NCBI RefSeq assembly: GCF_014643535.1
Contig: NZ_BMJQ01000007.1
Coordinates: forward strand, 248,001 to 312,000
DNA: 64,000 bases
Direction of reading: 5' to 3'
Source of the DNA: Aliidongia dinghuensis
GTDB lineage: Bacteria > Pseudomonadota > Alphaproteobacteria > ATCC43930 > CGMCC-115725
Made by a program: the position numbers and the translations under genes
The notes under the pieces: model-generated
The model's input: only the letters and a program-made list of their open reading frames with translations
The model's database searches: none
Told to the model about the DNA's origin: nothing
Shown here: positions 27,383 to 35,996 of the stretch, piece after piece
Position numbering within the stretch: the stretch's first letter is position 1
How the letters are laid out: each line of letters starts with the position of its first letter

Positions 27383-29195
27383 GAAGACGCGGATCCCTGA
27401 GCCAGAGACGGCCGCGCATCCGACGGCCGCTCATCCGACTGGCGTGCATCCGACGGGCGCGCGACCCGAACGGGTGATGACGGGCCTCGGCGTGTCGCCG
27501 GGCCTGGCGCTGGGCTCGGCCCATGTCTCTGACATCGCGGCGCTCTCGGTGCCGGAATACGGCATCGCGCCGGACGAGATCAGGGCCGAGCTCGACCGGT
27601 TCGACGCGGCCATCTCGCTGTCGCGCCACCAGCTCCTGAAGCTCAAGGAGAAGTCGGCGGCGCTGCATGGGTCCGCGGCCGAGGAGGTGGGCTACCTGCT
27701 CGACGCGCATCTCGCCATGCTGACCCATTCGCGCCTGGTCCGCGGCGTAGTGGCGCGTATCCAGGGCCAGGCGATCAACGCCGAGGCGGCGGTCCGCATC
27801 GAGATCGAGGCGATCGCTGAGAGCTTTGCGCTGATGGGCGATGTCTATCTCGCCGCCCGCATCGACGATATTCGCGTCGTGGGATCGCGGCTCATCCGCA
27901 ACCTGACCAAGACGCCGTTCACCGCCATCGGCAAGCTGCCGCAGGGCACGGTGCTGCTGGCCGACGAGCTGACGCCGGCCGACACGGCGCTCATGGACCC
28001 GAGCCGGATTGCCGGCTTCGCGACCGCGCTCGGCGGTGCGGAGAGCCATACGGCGATCATGGCGCGCTCGCTCGGCATCCCCGCCGTGCTCGGCTGCGTC
28101 GGGCTGCTGCAGGGCATCGGTCACGGCGACGTGGTGCTGATCAACGGCACGGCCGGCACGGTGACGATCAACCCGTCGCCCGCGACACTCGCACAATACG
28201 AGGCCGAACGGCTGGTGGCGCTGCGCGAGAAGCGCCAGCTCGACCGGCTGCGGCAGCTGCCGTCGATCACCCGCGACGGCATCGAGATCGAGCTGCAGGC
28301 CAACCTCGAACTGCCGCGCGAGCTTGCCCAGGCGACCGAAGTCGCGGCGGCCGGCATCGGCCTGGTGCGAACCGAATTCCTGTTCATGAACCGCGAGGAA
28401 TCGCCGAGCGAGGACGAACAGGTCGAGGCGCTGAGCCTTTTGGTGCGCGGCATGGCGGGCAAGCCGGTGACGATCCGCACGCTTGATATCGGTGGCGATA
28501 AGCTCGCTTACAGCCTGCGCGGCATCACGGCCGACAGCCCGAATCCGGCGCTGGGCCTGCGCGCGATCCGGCTGTCGCTGAAATATCGGCCACTGCTCGA
28601 GACGCAGCTGGCGGCGATCCTGCGCGCCGGCGCCGAGGGGCCGGTGCGCATCCTGTTGCCGATGATCTCGTCGCTGGCCGAGGTGCGCGAGACGCGAGAG
28701 GTGCTGCTGGCAACGGCCGAGCGGCTCAAGGCGGCCGGCGTCCGGATCGCCGATCCGCTGCCGCCGCTCGGCATCATGATCGAGGTGCCGGGGGCAGCGC
28801 TCACCGCCGATGCCTTTGCCGCCGAGTGCGATTTCTTCGCCCTTGGCACCAATGACTTGACGCAATACGCGCTCGCGATCGACCGTGGCGACGACCAGGT
28901 CGCCTATCTCTACAACACGCTGCACCCGGGCGTGCTGCGGCTCATCCAGTTCGCGGCGGAGGCGGCGGTGCGTGCCGGCATCCCGATCAGCGTGTGCGGC
29001 GAGATCGCGGGCGATCCGCGCTACACGCCGCTGCTGCTCGGCCTCGGCATCCGCACGCTGTCGATGGCGCCGGCGAGCCTGCCGCGCGTGAAGCAGCGGC
29101 TGCGCATGATCAGCATCGCCGAGGCGAACCGGCTGGTGAGCCAAGTGATGACGCAGTCGGATCCTGGCCGGATCGCATCTTTGCTCGAATATTGA
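27369..29195 (+). CDS. ptsI: PEP-protein phosphotransferase (Enzyme I)
   Basis: 608 residues. A 35-residue N-terminal extension contains imperfect Ala-His-Pro-Thr repeats before the first family residues (Gly-Leu-Gly-Val-Ser-Pro-Gly). His227 in Ser-His-Thr-Ala-Ile-Met-Ala-Arg-Ser is the phosphohistidine. The PEP-binding barrel shows Gly-Leu-Val-Arg-Thr-Glu-Phe-Leu-Phe, Arg-Thr-Leu-Asp-Ile-Gly-Gly-Asp-Lys, Gly-Thr-Asn-Asp-Leu-Thr-Gln-Tyr and Ser-Val-Cys-Gly-Glu. There is no GAF domain, so it is ptsI-type rather than ptsP-type. It starts the PEP-dependent cascade. A strong hairpin overlaps the stop codon. Confidence 0.94.
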   Translation: MSKTEKTRIPEPETAAHPTAAHPTGVHPTGARPERVMTGLGVSPGLALGSAHVSDIAALSVPEYGIAPDEIRAELDRFDAAISLSRHQLLKLKEKSAALHGSAAEEVGYLLDAHLAMLTHSRLVRGVVARIQGQAINAEAAVRIEIEAIAESFALMGDVYLAARIDDIRVVGSRLIRNLTKTPFTAIGKLPQGTVLLADELTPADTALMDPSRIAGFATALGGAESHTAIMARSLGIPAVLGCVGLLQGIGHGDVVLINGTAGTVTINPSPATLAQYEAERLVALREKRQLDRLRQLPSITRDGIEIELQANLELPRELAQATEVAAAGIGLVRTEFLFMNREESPSEDEQVEALSLLVRGMAGKPVTIRTLDIGGDKLAYSLRGITADSPNPALGLRAIRLSLKYRPLLETQLAAILRAGAEGPVRILLPMISSLAEVRETREVLLATAERLKAAGVRIADPLPPLGIMIEVPGAALTADAFAAECDFFALGTNDLTQYALAIDRGDDQVAYLYNTLHPGVLRLIQFAAEAAVRAGIPISVCGEIAGDPRYTPLLLGLGIRTLSMAPASLPRVKQRLRMISIAEANRLVSQVMTQSDPGRIASLLEY

Positions 29196-29225
29196 CGCCG
29201 CCGGCGTCGGGGACGCCGGCGGCGT
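29195..29225 (+). terminator. Strong hairpin terminator after ptsI
   Basis: ACGCCGCCGGCGT (29195-29207) pairs perfectly with ACGCCGGCGGCGT (29213-29225), a 13-bp stem with a CGGGG loop that begins on the last base of the ptsI stop. There is no T-run. Confidence 0.75.
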
Positions 29226-29278
29226 TGCTGGATGAACCCGTGCGACCGATCTAATGGGACCGGGCGCGCGTCAGATCG

Positions 29279-29731
29279 TCAGCCGACCTTGGCCTTGGCC
29301 TTCGCCGGCCGCTCGTCCCGGGCGCGGGAGCCGAGGCCGATCTGCTTCGCCAGCGTCGAGCGCTGGGTCGCGTAGTTCGGCGCCACCATCGGATAGTCGG
29401 GCGGCAGGCCCCAGCGGGCGCGATATTCGTCCGGCGTCATGTTGTAGGACGTCGCCAGATGCCGCTTCAGCATCTTCAGCTGCTTCCCGTCCTCGAGGCA
29501 GATGATGTAGTCGGGCGTGACCGAGCGCTTGATCGGCACGGCCGGCTCCGGCCGCTCGGGGGCGGCTTCGGCCGCACTCGCCTGCGGCGTGGTGAAGGCG
29601 TTGTAGACGGTCGCGATCACGTTCGGCAGGTCGCTGGCCGCGACCGGGTTCTTCTTCAGGTAGCTGGCGATGACATCCGTCACCATGCGCAGCACCTCGC
29701 CGTGATTGGAGGGGGTCGGCTTGTCGGACAT
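29279..29731 (-). CDS. mucR: MucR-family transcriptional regulator
   Basis: 150 residues. The N-terminal helices (Val-Thr-Asp-Val-Ile-Ala-Ser-Tyr-Leu-Lys-Lys-Asn-Pro-Val) match the MucR/Ros oligomerisation region. The zinc-finger-like region begins Tyr-Ile-Ile-Cys-Leu-Glu-Asp-Gly-Lys and continues Lys-Arg-His-Leu-Ala-Thr-Ser-Tyr-Asn-Met-Thr-Pro-Asp-Glu-Tyr-Arg-Ala-Arg-Trp. The tail is Ala/Lys-rich. MucR proteins bind AT-rich DNA, act as H-NS-like silencers in alphaproteobacteria and control exopolysaccharide and motility genes. It is transcribed toward the ptsI terminator. Confidence 0.93.
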   Translation of the reverse strand: MSDKPTPSNHGEVLRMVTDVIASYLKKNPVAASDLPNVIATVYNAFTTPQASAAEAAPERPEPAVPIKRSVTPDYIICLEDGKQLKMLKRHLATSYNMTPDEYRARWGLPPDYPMVAPNYATQRSTLAKQIGLGSRARDERPAKAKAKVG

Positions 29732-29802
29732 GTCTTGATCCTATCCTCGAGACTGAGAACGCTGGAACGGTTACAGCGCCGGCCGCCGGGCGCGCGCGGA
29801 CA

Positions 29803-30627
29803 TCACTTCGACGGGGTCATGCGGCGGGTGTTGCGCAGCCGCTCGATGCCGCCCAGGACCTGCTCCGCCTCCTCACGGGCGTTGAAGGCGCGGGCGCCGT
29901 CGCGCTTGACCTCGACCAGGATCGAACGGGCCTGCCGGCGTACCATGGTCGTGCCGTCGCCGCCCAGGAGACTGGTCGCCGCCGGGCTGCTGCGGCCCGG
30001 CAGGCTCAGGGTCAGCAGCTTGACGCGCCCGCGTCCCAGATCCTCGACCGTCGCCTCGATCTCCTGGTCCTTGTAGAGGCGCTTGATCGCCGACTGCTCG
30101 AGCACGCTGCGCTCGAGTGCCACGTCGCCCGAGACGCCGGTCAGGCGCAAGGCGCCCTTGCCGGTCTTGCTGTCGAACCATTTGACGACGCCGCGCACGG
30201 CGCCACCGGTCTGGCGGACGGGTTGCAGCGCCGCCACCGGGTCATGCTCCGGTTGGACGATCTCGGCCCGGCGCAGCAGGCGCGGCTGCGGCGCCGGCTC
30301 CGGTGCCACATCCACCGGTGGTTCCGGTTCCGGCGCTTCCTCGACGTTCCGGCGGCGCGCACGTGTCACGGTGACGCGCTCGGCGCGAAGCTTCGGCGCC
30401 ACCGCGGCAGCGTCGTCATCCGCCGCCTCGACCGCGGTTTCGACCACGGCAGGCTTCGCCGGGCGGGCTGGGGCGCGTTCGGTCTTGGCGGTCGCCGCGC
30501 CGAGATTGTCGACGGTGCGCACGATGTTCGCGATCGTCTCGGCCACGTCCGTGACGGATGTGGGCTGGGCTGCGAGAATCCGAGTGATGAAACGAATGGT
30601 CTCCGGTGATGGAGAGCTGGCTGTCAT
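29803..30627 (-). CDS. Cold-shock-domain protein with MucR-like N-terminus
   Basis: 274 residues. Residues about 147-210 form a cold-shock domain: Gly-Val-Val-Lys-Trp-Phe-Asp-Ser-Lys-Thr-Gly-Lys-Gly is the RNP1-like start, although the second aromatic motif is replaced by Ala-Leu-Arg-Leu. Residues 8-45 (Ile-Leu-Ala-Ala-Gln-Pro-Thr-Ser-Val-Thr-Asp-Val-Ala-Glu-Thr-Ile-Ala-Asn-Ile-Val) resemble the N-terminal domain of the adjacent MucR protein. Between lies a low-complexity linker rich in Pro, Glu and Ala with an Arg-rich patch. It probably binds single-stranded nucleic acid. It is next to mucR and on the same strand. Confidence 0.7.
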   Translation of the reverse strand: MTASSPSPETIRFITRILAAQPTSVTDVAETIANIVRTVDNLGAATAKTERAPARPAKPAVVETAVEAADDDAAAVAPKLRAERVTVTRARRRNVEEAPEPEPPVDVAPEPAPQPRLLRRAEIVQPEHDPVAALQPVRQTGGAVRGVVKWFDSKTGKGALRLTGVSGDVALERSVLEQSAIKRLYKDQEIEATVEDLGRGRVKLLTLSLPGRSSPAATSLLGGDGTTMVRRQARSILVEVKRDGARAFNAREEAEQVLGGIERLRNTRRMTPSK

Positions 30628-31138
30628 TGGTAACCTTCACTAGACGACTCGACGACGGACGGGGATCATCCGTATCGGGAATTGGGCCCGAACTTGCCGG
30701 ACCACAGCCGTTCGACACGTCGATAGTGTCAAATTTCTCGATTTTGTTGACGTTCCGAGAGGAAACCACGGCCATTGCGGCGGATTTCGTCGTCACGGAC
30801 ACGTCGCCAAAGGGGACGCGGAACGACTGCTAGACACCGTAAATAGTGCCTTGTCACAATAAACGGAAGAGGGGAACCGGAAAAAACATAAAAAAACTTC
30901 TCGAAAGCCGAGTTTCTCGTCGGTGCTCGCTCGCGAGCAAAGCCCCGGAGGCGGCAAGTCACAGCCACGTAATGCCCGCGGCGGACGAAAATGGTGTGCG
31001 GCTTAGGGCCGACTCGCGCAAATGTTCGTCAAGATGCGGACGATTCGCGTGGCGTTCGACAGCGCCTAAGAGTGCAAGTCGAACGCCAATGATGAATCGG
31101 CCCGTCGCGGCCGTGGGGTGTCCGCTCAGGCGACCCGT
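30628..31138. other. Intergenic region without recognised gene
   Basis: About 510 bases between the cold-shock-domain gene and lysS. The part from 30,720 to 30,910 is relatively AT-rich, with an A-run near 30,890, and probably holds the promoter of the cold-shock-domain gene. I see no tRNA, riboswitch or convincing small gene. Confidence 0.6.
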
Positions 31139-32677
31139 TCAGGCGACCGGACGCATGGTCGGGAACGCGATCACGTCGCGAATCGCCGGGCTGTTGGTCA
31201 GCATCATGATCAGCCGGTCGATGCCGACGCCAAGGCCGCCCGTGGGCGGCAGACCGTATTCGAGCGCCGTGATGAAATCGACGTCGAGCTGCTGGGCCTC
31301 GTCATCGCCCTTCTCGCGCTGCTTCATCTGCTCGGCGAAGCGGTCGAACTGGTCCTGCGGGTCGGTGAGCTCGGAATAGGCGTTGGTAAGCTCGATGCCG
31401 TTGACCACGGTCTCGAATCGCTCGACCAACCTTGGATTGTCCCGGTGGACCTTGGTGAGCGGCGAGATGTCGAGCGGATGGTCCGTGACGTGGGTCGGCT
31501 GGATCAGCGTGTGCTCGACCTTGTCGCCGAATACGGCCTCGACCGCCTGGCCCCAGCTCTCGTGCCCCTCGAGCTTGACGCCGAGGCGCTTGGCCGCGTC
31601 GCGCGCCGCCTCGGCCGTCTCGATCGTGCTGAAATCGACGCCGGTCGCATCTTTGACGAGGTCGAGCATCGAGCGGCGCGCCCACGGCGCCTTGAAGTCG
31701 ATCTCGTTGTCGCCGACCTGGACCTTGGTCGTGCCGTTGGCGGCGATTGCCGCATGCTCGACCATCTCTTCGACCAGGGTCCGGATGTCGTTGTAGTCGG
31801 CGTAGGCCCAGTAGAGCTCCATCATGGTGAATTCCGGATTGTGCCGCGGCGAGACGCCCTCGTTGCGGAAGTTCCGGTTGATCTCGAACACCTTGTCGGA
31901 GAGGCCGCCGACGATGAGCCGCTTCAGGTGCAGCTCGGGCGCGATGCGCAGGTAGAGATCCATGTCGAGCGCATTGTGATGCGTCACGAACGGCCGCGCC
32001 GTGGCGCCGCCCGCGATCGTGTGCAGCATCGGCGTCTCGACCTCGAGGAAGCCGCGCTCGATCAGGAAGTTGCGGATCGCGGCGATGATCAGGCTGCGCT
32101 TCCGGAGCGTCTCGCGGCTTTCCGGATTCATGATCAGGTCGAGGTAGCGCTGGCGGTAGCGCGTCTCGAGATCGGAGAGACCGTGGTACTTCTCGGGCAG
32201 CGGCAGGAGCGCCTTCGACAGCACAACGACCTCGCTCGCATTGACCGTGAGCTCACCGCGCGGCGTGCGCCGGACGAGGCCGGTGACGCCGATCATGTCG
32301 CCGAGGTCCAGGAGCTTCACGAGCTCGACCTGCTCCGCCGGCAAGTAATCCTTGTGGCAGAACACCTGGATCTTGCCGCTTACGTCGTGCAGGTCGATGA
32401 ACATGCCGGAATTGCGGATCGCCCGGATGCGGCCGCACACCTTGACCGTCTTCTCCGTCGTCTCGCCGGCCGGGAGATCCGCGTAGTCCCGCTCGATGTC
32501 GGTCGCGAGCGCCGTCCGCTCGTAGCGATACGGATAGGGATTAACACCCAGCCGCTTCATCGCCTCGAGTTTGCCCAGCCGCGCCTGGCGGAATTCGTTG
32601 GACGCGTTGGCGGCGCGGAAGGCGGCAGCCTCGTCGCGCGGCAGGGCAGGGGCCTCGGGCCGGTCGCTGGCAGTCAT
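31139..32677 (-). CDS. lysS: Lysyl-tRNA synthetase, class II
   Basis: 512 residues. There is an N-terminal OB-fold anticodon domain (Val-Lys-Val-Cys-Gly-Arg-Ile-Arg-Ala-Ile-Arg-Asn-Ser-Gly), class II motif 2 (Phe-Arg-Asn-Glu-Gly-Val-Ser-Pro-Arg-His-Asn-Pro-Glu-Phe) and motif 3 (Gly-Leu-Gly-Val-Gly-Ile-Asp-Arg-Leu). Arg-Tyr-Arg-Gln-Arg-Tyr-Leu-Asp-Leu is also typical. Many alphaproteobacteria instead use the unrelated class I enzyme (lysK), so the class II form is a useful lineage marker. It charges tRNA-Lys in the cytoplasm. Confidence 0.95.
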   Translation of the reverse strand: MTASDRPEAPALPRDEAAAFRAANASNEFRQARLGKLEAMKRLGVNPYPYRYERTALATDIERDYADLPAGETTEKTVKVCGRIRAIRNSGMFIDLHDVSGKIQVFCHKDYLPAEQVELVKLLDLGDMIGVTGLVRRTPRGELTVNASEVVVLSKALLPLPEKYHGLSDLETRYRQRYLDLIMNPESRETLRKRSLIIAAIRNFLIERGFLEVETPMLHTIAGGATARPFVTHHNALDMDLYLRIAPELHLKRLIVGGLSDKVFEINRNFRNEGVSPRHNPEFTMMELYWAYADYNDIRTLVEEMVEHAAIAANGTTKVQVGDNEIDFKAPWARRSMLDLVKDATGVDFSTIETAEAARDAAKRLGVKLEGHESWGQAVEAVFGDKVEHTLIQPTHVTDHPLDISPLTKVHRDNPRLVERFETVVNGIELTNAYSELTDPQDQFDRFAEQMKQREKGDDEAQQLDVDFITALEYGLPPTGGLGVGIDRLIMMLTNSPAIRDVIAFPTMRPVA

Positions 32678-32835
32678 GGTGTCCCGTTCGCTGGACCAGT
32701 GGAAAACATGAAAGTCCCTTACTAGCGGCCGTCGATGGGGACCACAAGGCGCATCCCAAGCATGGCCGCCCCTTGCCAGGCGCCCGGCAATCGGTTTCTT
32801 ATGAACCGGTTTTGGAACAAAACGAGGACGAAGCC

Positions 32836-33300
32836 ATGGCGCCGAGCGAAGCAGGGGCGAAGGTGCAGCCCGGCGTGCTGCTGGCGCGTGGCGTGTGCCG
32901 CATGGTCGCGGCCCACGGGCTCGCAGGCCTGACCGAGATGCCGCTCGCCAACGGCCGGCGCGCGGATGTGATGGCAGTCGACCGGACCGGCGAGATTTCG
33001 ATCGTCGAGGTCAAGTCGTCGATCGAGGATTTCCGTGCCGACCACAAATGGCCGGACTATCGCGAATTCTGCGACCGGCTGTTCTTCGCCGTGCCGGAAA
33101 CCTTCCCGGTCGAGCTCATCCCCGAAGATTGCGGCCTGATCCTGGCCGACGGGTTCGGGGCCGAGATCGTGCGTCCGGCGCCGGAGCACCGGCTGGCGGC
33201 GGCCCGGCGCAAGGCGGTGACGCTGCGCTTTGCCCATCTGGCGGCGCTCAGGCTGCAGCGGCTCGTCGATCCGGCGATCACGGCGGAGGCGGCCTGGTGA
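32836..33300 (+). CDS. mmcB: MmcB-family DNA repair protein
   Basis: 154 residues from ATG 32836. The core Ile-Val-Glu-Val-Lys-Ser-Ser-Ile-Glu-Asp-Phe-Arg-Ala-Asp-His-Lys-Trp-Pro-Asp-Tyr is the conserved nuclease-like motif (Asp plus Glu-x-Lys) of MmcB, implicated in mitomycin-C damage repair in Caulobacter, from memory. The Cys-Asp-Arg-Leu-Phe-Phe-Ala-Val segment completes the PD-(D/E)XK-like fold. The stop overlaps the GTG start of alkB, so two DNA-repair genes are translationally coupled. Confidence 0.88.
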   Translation: MAPSEAGAKVQPGVLLARGVCRMVAAHGLAGLTEMPLANGRRADVMAVDRTGEISIVEVKSSIEDFRADHKWPDYREFCDRLFFAVPETFPVELIPEDCGLILADGFGAEIVRPAPEHRLAAARRKAVTLRFAHLAALRLQRLVDPAITAEAAW

Positions 33301-33911
33301 CGCGGCTCGCCGTCGGTCCCGGCATCACGCTCTTCAAGGCGCTTGCCGGTGACGAGGTGCTGCTGGCGGCACTCGCCGTCATCGAGGCTTGTCCGCCGCG
33401 ACGGATGATGACGCCGGGCGGCAAGTCCATGTCGGTTGCCATGACCAATTGCGGCCCCCTCGGCTGGGTTACCGACCGCGACGGCTATCGCTATGTCGCC
33501 GAGGATCCGCTGACCGGGGAGCCATGGCCGGCCATGCCCGCGCCCATGGCGCTGCTCGCGACCGAGGCGGCCGCGGCGGCAGGCTTCCCGGGCTTCGCGC
33601 CCGAGGCCTGCCTCGTGAACCTCTACGACATCGAGTCGCGCATGGGCGCGCACCAGGATCGCGACGAGCAGGACCGTGCGGCGCCGATCGTCTCGGTGTC
33701 GTTCGGCCTTGCGGCACGCTTCCGCATCGGCGGCACCAGCCGCGGCGGGATGACGCGCTCGTTCCTGCTCGAGCATGGCGATGTGCTGGTGTTCGGCGGT
33801 CCGGCGCGGCTCGCCTATCATGGCGTCGACCGGATCCTGCCCGGCCGCCATTCGGCGCTGGGCGAACGGCGCCTCAACCTGACCTTTCGTCGGGTGAACG
33901 AAGCGCGATGA
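33297..33911 (+). CDS. alkB: Alkylated DNA repair dioxygenase AlkB
   Basis: 204 residues from GTG 33297, which overlaps the mmcB stop (GTGA). The Fe(II) ligands are His and Asp in His-Gln-Asp-Arg-Asp-Glu and a late His in Tyr-His-Gly-Val-Asp-Arg. The 2-oxoglutarate Arg is in Arg-Leu-Asn-Leu-Thr-Phe-Arg. Ser-Val-Ser-Phe-Gly and Gly-Asp-Val-Leu-Val-Phe-Gly-Gly are further AlkB signatures. It removes methyl groups from 1-methyladenine and 3-methylcytosine. There is no Ada domain. Confidence 0.93.
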   Translation: MTRLAVGPGITLFKALAGDEVLLAALAVIEACPPRRMMTPGGKSMSVAMTNCGPLGWVTDRDGYRYVAEDPLTGEPWPAMPAPMALLATEAAAAAGFPGFAPEACLVNLYDIESRMGAHQDRDEQDRAAPIVSVSFGLAARFRIGGTSRGGMTRSFLLEHGDVLVFGGPARLAYHGVDRILPGRHSALGERRLNLTFRRVNEAR

Positions 33912-33996
33912 CTTAAGAGTTCGCTTGAGGCCCCTCGCTCCTGTATCGTGGCGTTACCATTTTGAAACCTTGGACATTCGCGATCCGTCACCGCCG

Positions 33997-34986
33997 ATGA
34001 CCCGCTCCTTGTTTCTTGCCCCGCTCGGTCGGGTGCTGACCCTGTCGCTGCTAACCGGCCTCGCCGCTTGCCAGACCGAGCCGGCGAAGCCGGTCGTGAG
34101 CAGCAGCTGCCAGGTCGAACGCGCCGATTTCGCCGCGGCGATCGACCGGAATGCGCTGCCGAAGGACCAACCGGGCGGCGCCGACGCCTATTATGCCGCC
34201 CTGCGGCGGGCGTCCACGGATCCCGGCCAGGAAGCACGCAGCCTGTCGACCGATATCGACGAGGATACGAAGACGGTCGAGCATGTCACGGCGAGCTTTG
34301 CCACGCTCAAGGCTTGCCGCTTCGACCGGGCCGAAGAGATCCGCAGCGGCGTTGCCGGCGGCAGCGTGGCCGCGGCCGACATGGCGCCGTTGCTCGCTGG
34401 CGAGCAGGCGAGCTTCAGCAGCGAGATCGCGCTGGCGCAGGATGCAGCACAGCATCTGGCGCAGCATGACGACATGCTGCGCCAGGTTGCCGGCCGTCTG
34501 GCCACGGCGGCACCCGGCACCGCGCTCAAGGTCGCGCGGGCTGCTGCAGCGGCTCCGCCGCCGCAGCAGCCCTATGTCGCGACGGCGGCGGCGCTCATCT
34601 ATGCGAAGCCGGCGTCGACCGGTGCGCGCGTCGCCAGCCTCCGCCGGCTGCAGCGCGTGCAGGGGCCAGGCGGCGAGGCGGCACCGGGCTGGGTCCAGCT
34701 GACCCTGAACGACGGCTCGGCCGGCTATGTCGAAAGCGGCGTGCTGCGCCCGGTGCAGCCCAATGCCTCGGCGCTCAAGGCGGCGGCCAGGGCCGATGCG
34801 ACGCGCTCGGCCGGCGGCGACCCGATCGCCGAGGCGGTGCTCGCCGCCCAGGTCTCCCTGCCGCAACGGCAGCAGGCGCTCACCAGCCTGATCGACGCCT
34901 CGTCGGAAGCAATGGCGCAGGCCTTCAGCCTGCCGCTGCCGGCAACGGCGAAATCCGAAGCGCCGCCGGTGGACGAGTCGCCCTGA
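33997..34986 (+). CDS. Lipoprotein with bacterial SH3-like domain
   Basis: 329 residues from ATG 33997. A signal sequence ends in the lipobox Leu-Ala-Ala-Cys near residue 25. The middle is helical, with Ala-rich coiled stretches. Residues about 192-245 (Tyr-Val-Ala-Thr-Ala-Ala-Ala-Leu-Ile-Tyr-Ala-Lys-Pro, then Gly-Trp-Val-Gln-Leu, Gly-Tyr-Val-Glu) resemble an SH3b domain of the kind found in periplasmic peptidoglycan-binding proteins. The function is unknown. It may be cotranscribed with alkB, 85 bases upstream, or have its own promoter. Confidence 0.75.
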   Translation: MTRSLFLAPLGRVLTLSLLTGLAACQTEPAKPVVSSSCQVERADFAAAIDRNALPKDQPGGADAYYAALRRASTDPGQEARSLSTDIDEDTKTVEHVTASFATLKACRFDRAEEIRSGVAGGSVAAADMAPLLAGEQASFSSEIALAQDAAQHLAQHDDMLRQVAGRLATAAPGTALKVARAAAAAPPPQQPYVATAAALIYAKPASTGARVASLRRLQRVQGPGGEAAPGWVQLTLNDGSAGYVESGVLRPVQPNASALKAAARADATRSAGGDPIAEAVLAAQVSLPQRQQALTSLIDASSEAMAQAFSLPLPATAKSEAPPVDESP

Positions 34987-35107
34987 CCCCGCGCGCCGTC
35001 GACGATACGAGATTCATGATGCGGCGGAGTGACTTGCACGCGACTCTGGTGCCGCCCGGCGGAGCGCCTATAGTCGCGGCCCCGTTTGTCGATCCGGACG
35101 TGTTTTG

Positions 35108-35977
35108 ATGTCGACCACTGCTCCGCCGATTCTCCGCACCGTCGCCGACCTGCGCGATCAAATCGCTCGCTGGCGCCGCGAAGGGGCCCGCATCGGTCTC
35201 ATCCCGACCATGGGCGCGCTCCACGACGGGCATATGGCGCTCGTTCGGCGGGCGCTCGACGCCGGCGAGCGCGCCGTGGTCAGCATCTTCGTCAACCCGA
35301 CGCAGTTCGGACCGAACGAGGATTTCGCCGCCTATCCGCGCCGGGAGGCCGAGGACGTTGCCAAGCTTGCGGCGATCGGCGGCCATCTGGTCTGGGCGCC
35401 GATGGTCGAGGAAATGTATCCCGAGGGTTTCGCTACCCATGTCGCCGTGTCCCGCCTGACGGATGGGCTCGACGGCCCGTTCCGTCCCGGGCATTTCCAG
35501 GGTGTCGCGACCGTCGTCACGAAGCTGTTGCTGCAGGTCCTGCCGGACCGCGCCTATTTCGGCGAGAAGGACTACCAGCAGCTGCAGGTAGTCCGCCGCA
35601 TGGTCCGCGACCTCGATATCCCGACCGAGATCGTGGGCGTGCCGACGGTGCGCGAGGCGGATGGCTTGGCGCTCTCGTCGCGCAACGTCTATTTGAGCCC
35701 CGAGGAGCGCCGGATCGCGGCGATGCTGCCGCAGGTGATGCGCGAGACGGCCGACGCGGCGCTCGCCGGGCAGGTGCCGTTTGCCGAGCTCCTGGCCGCG
35801 GCGAAGGCGCGCCTCGCGGCCGAGGGCTTCGGGCCGATCGACTACGTGTCGATCTACGATGCCGAGCGGCTGGTGCCGGTCGAGGACCTGGCGCGACCGG
35901 CCCGGCTGTTCGCCGCAGCCCGGATCGGTCGAACCCGGCTCATCGACAATATCCCGATCGAAGCCTCGGCAGCATGA
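35108..35977 (+). CDS. panC: Pantoate-beta-alanine ligase
   Basis: 289 residues. Pro-Thr-Met-Gly-Ala-Leu-His-Asp-Gly-His is the ATP-binding HxGH motif. Phe-Val-Asn-Pro-Thr-Gln-Phe-Gly, Phe-Gly-Glu-Lys-Asp-Tyr-Gln-Gln and Leu-Ser-Ser-Arg-Asn are the other family motifs. It condenses pantoate and beta-alanine to pantothenate. panB and panD are not nearby. Confidence 0.96.
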   Translation: MSTTAPPILRTVADLRDQIARWRREGARIGLIPTMGALHDGHMALVRRALDAGERAVVSIFVNPTQFGPNEDFAAYPRREAEDVAKLAAIGGHLVWAPMVEEMYPEGFATHVAVSRLTDGLDGPFRPGHFQGVATVVTKLLLQVLPDRAYFGEKDYQQLQVVRRMVRDLDIPTEIVGVPTVREADGLALSSRNVYLSPEERRIAAMLPQVMRETADAALAGQVPFAELLAAAKARLAAEGFGPIDYVSIYDAERLVPVEDLARPARLFAAARIGRTRLIDNIPIEASAA

Positions 35978-35996
35978 CCGGGCGGGGCGGCATTCC

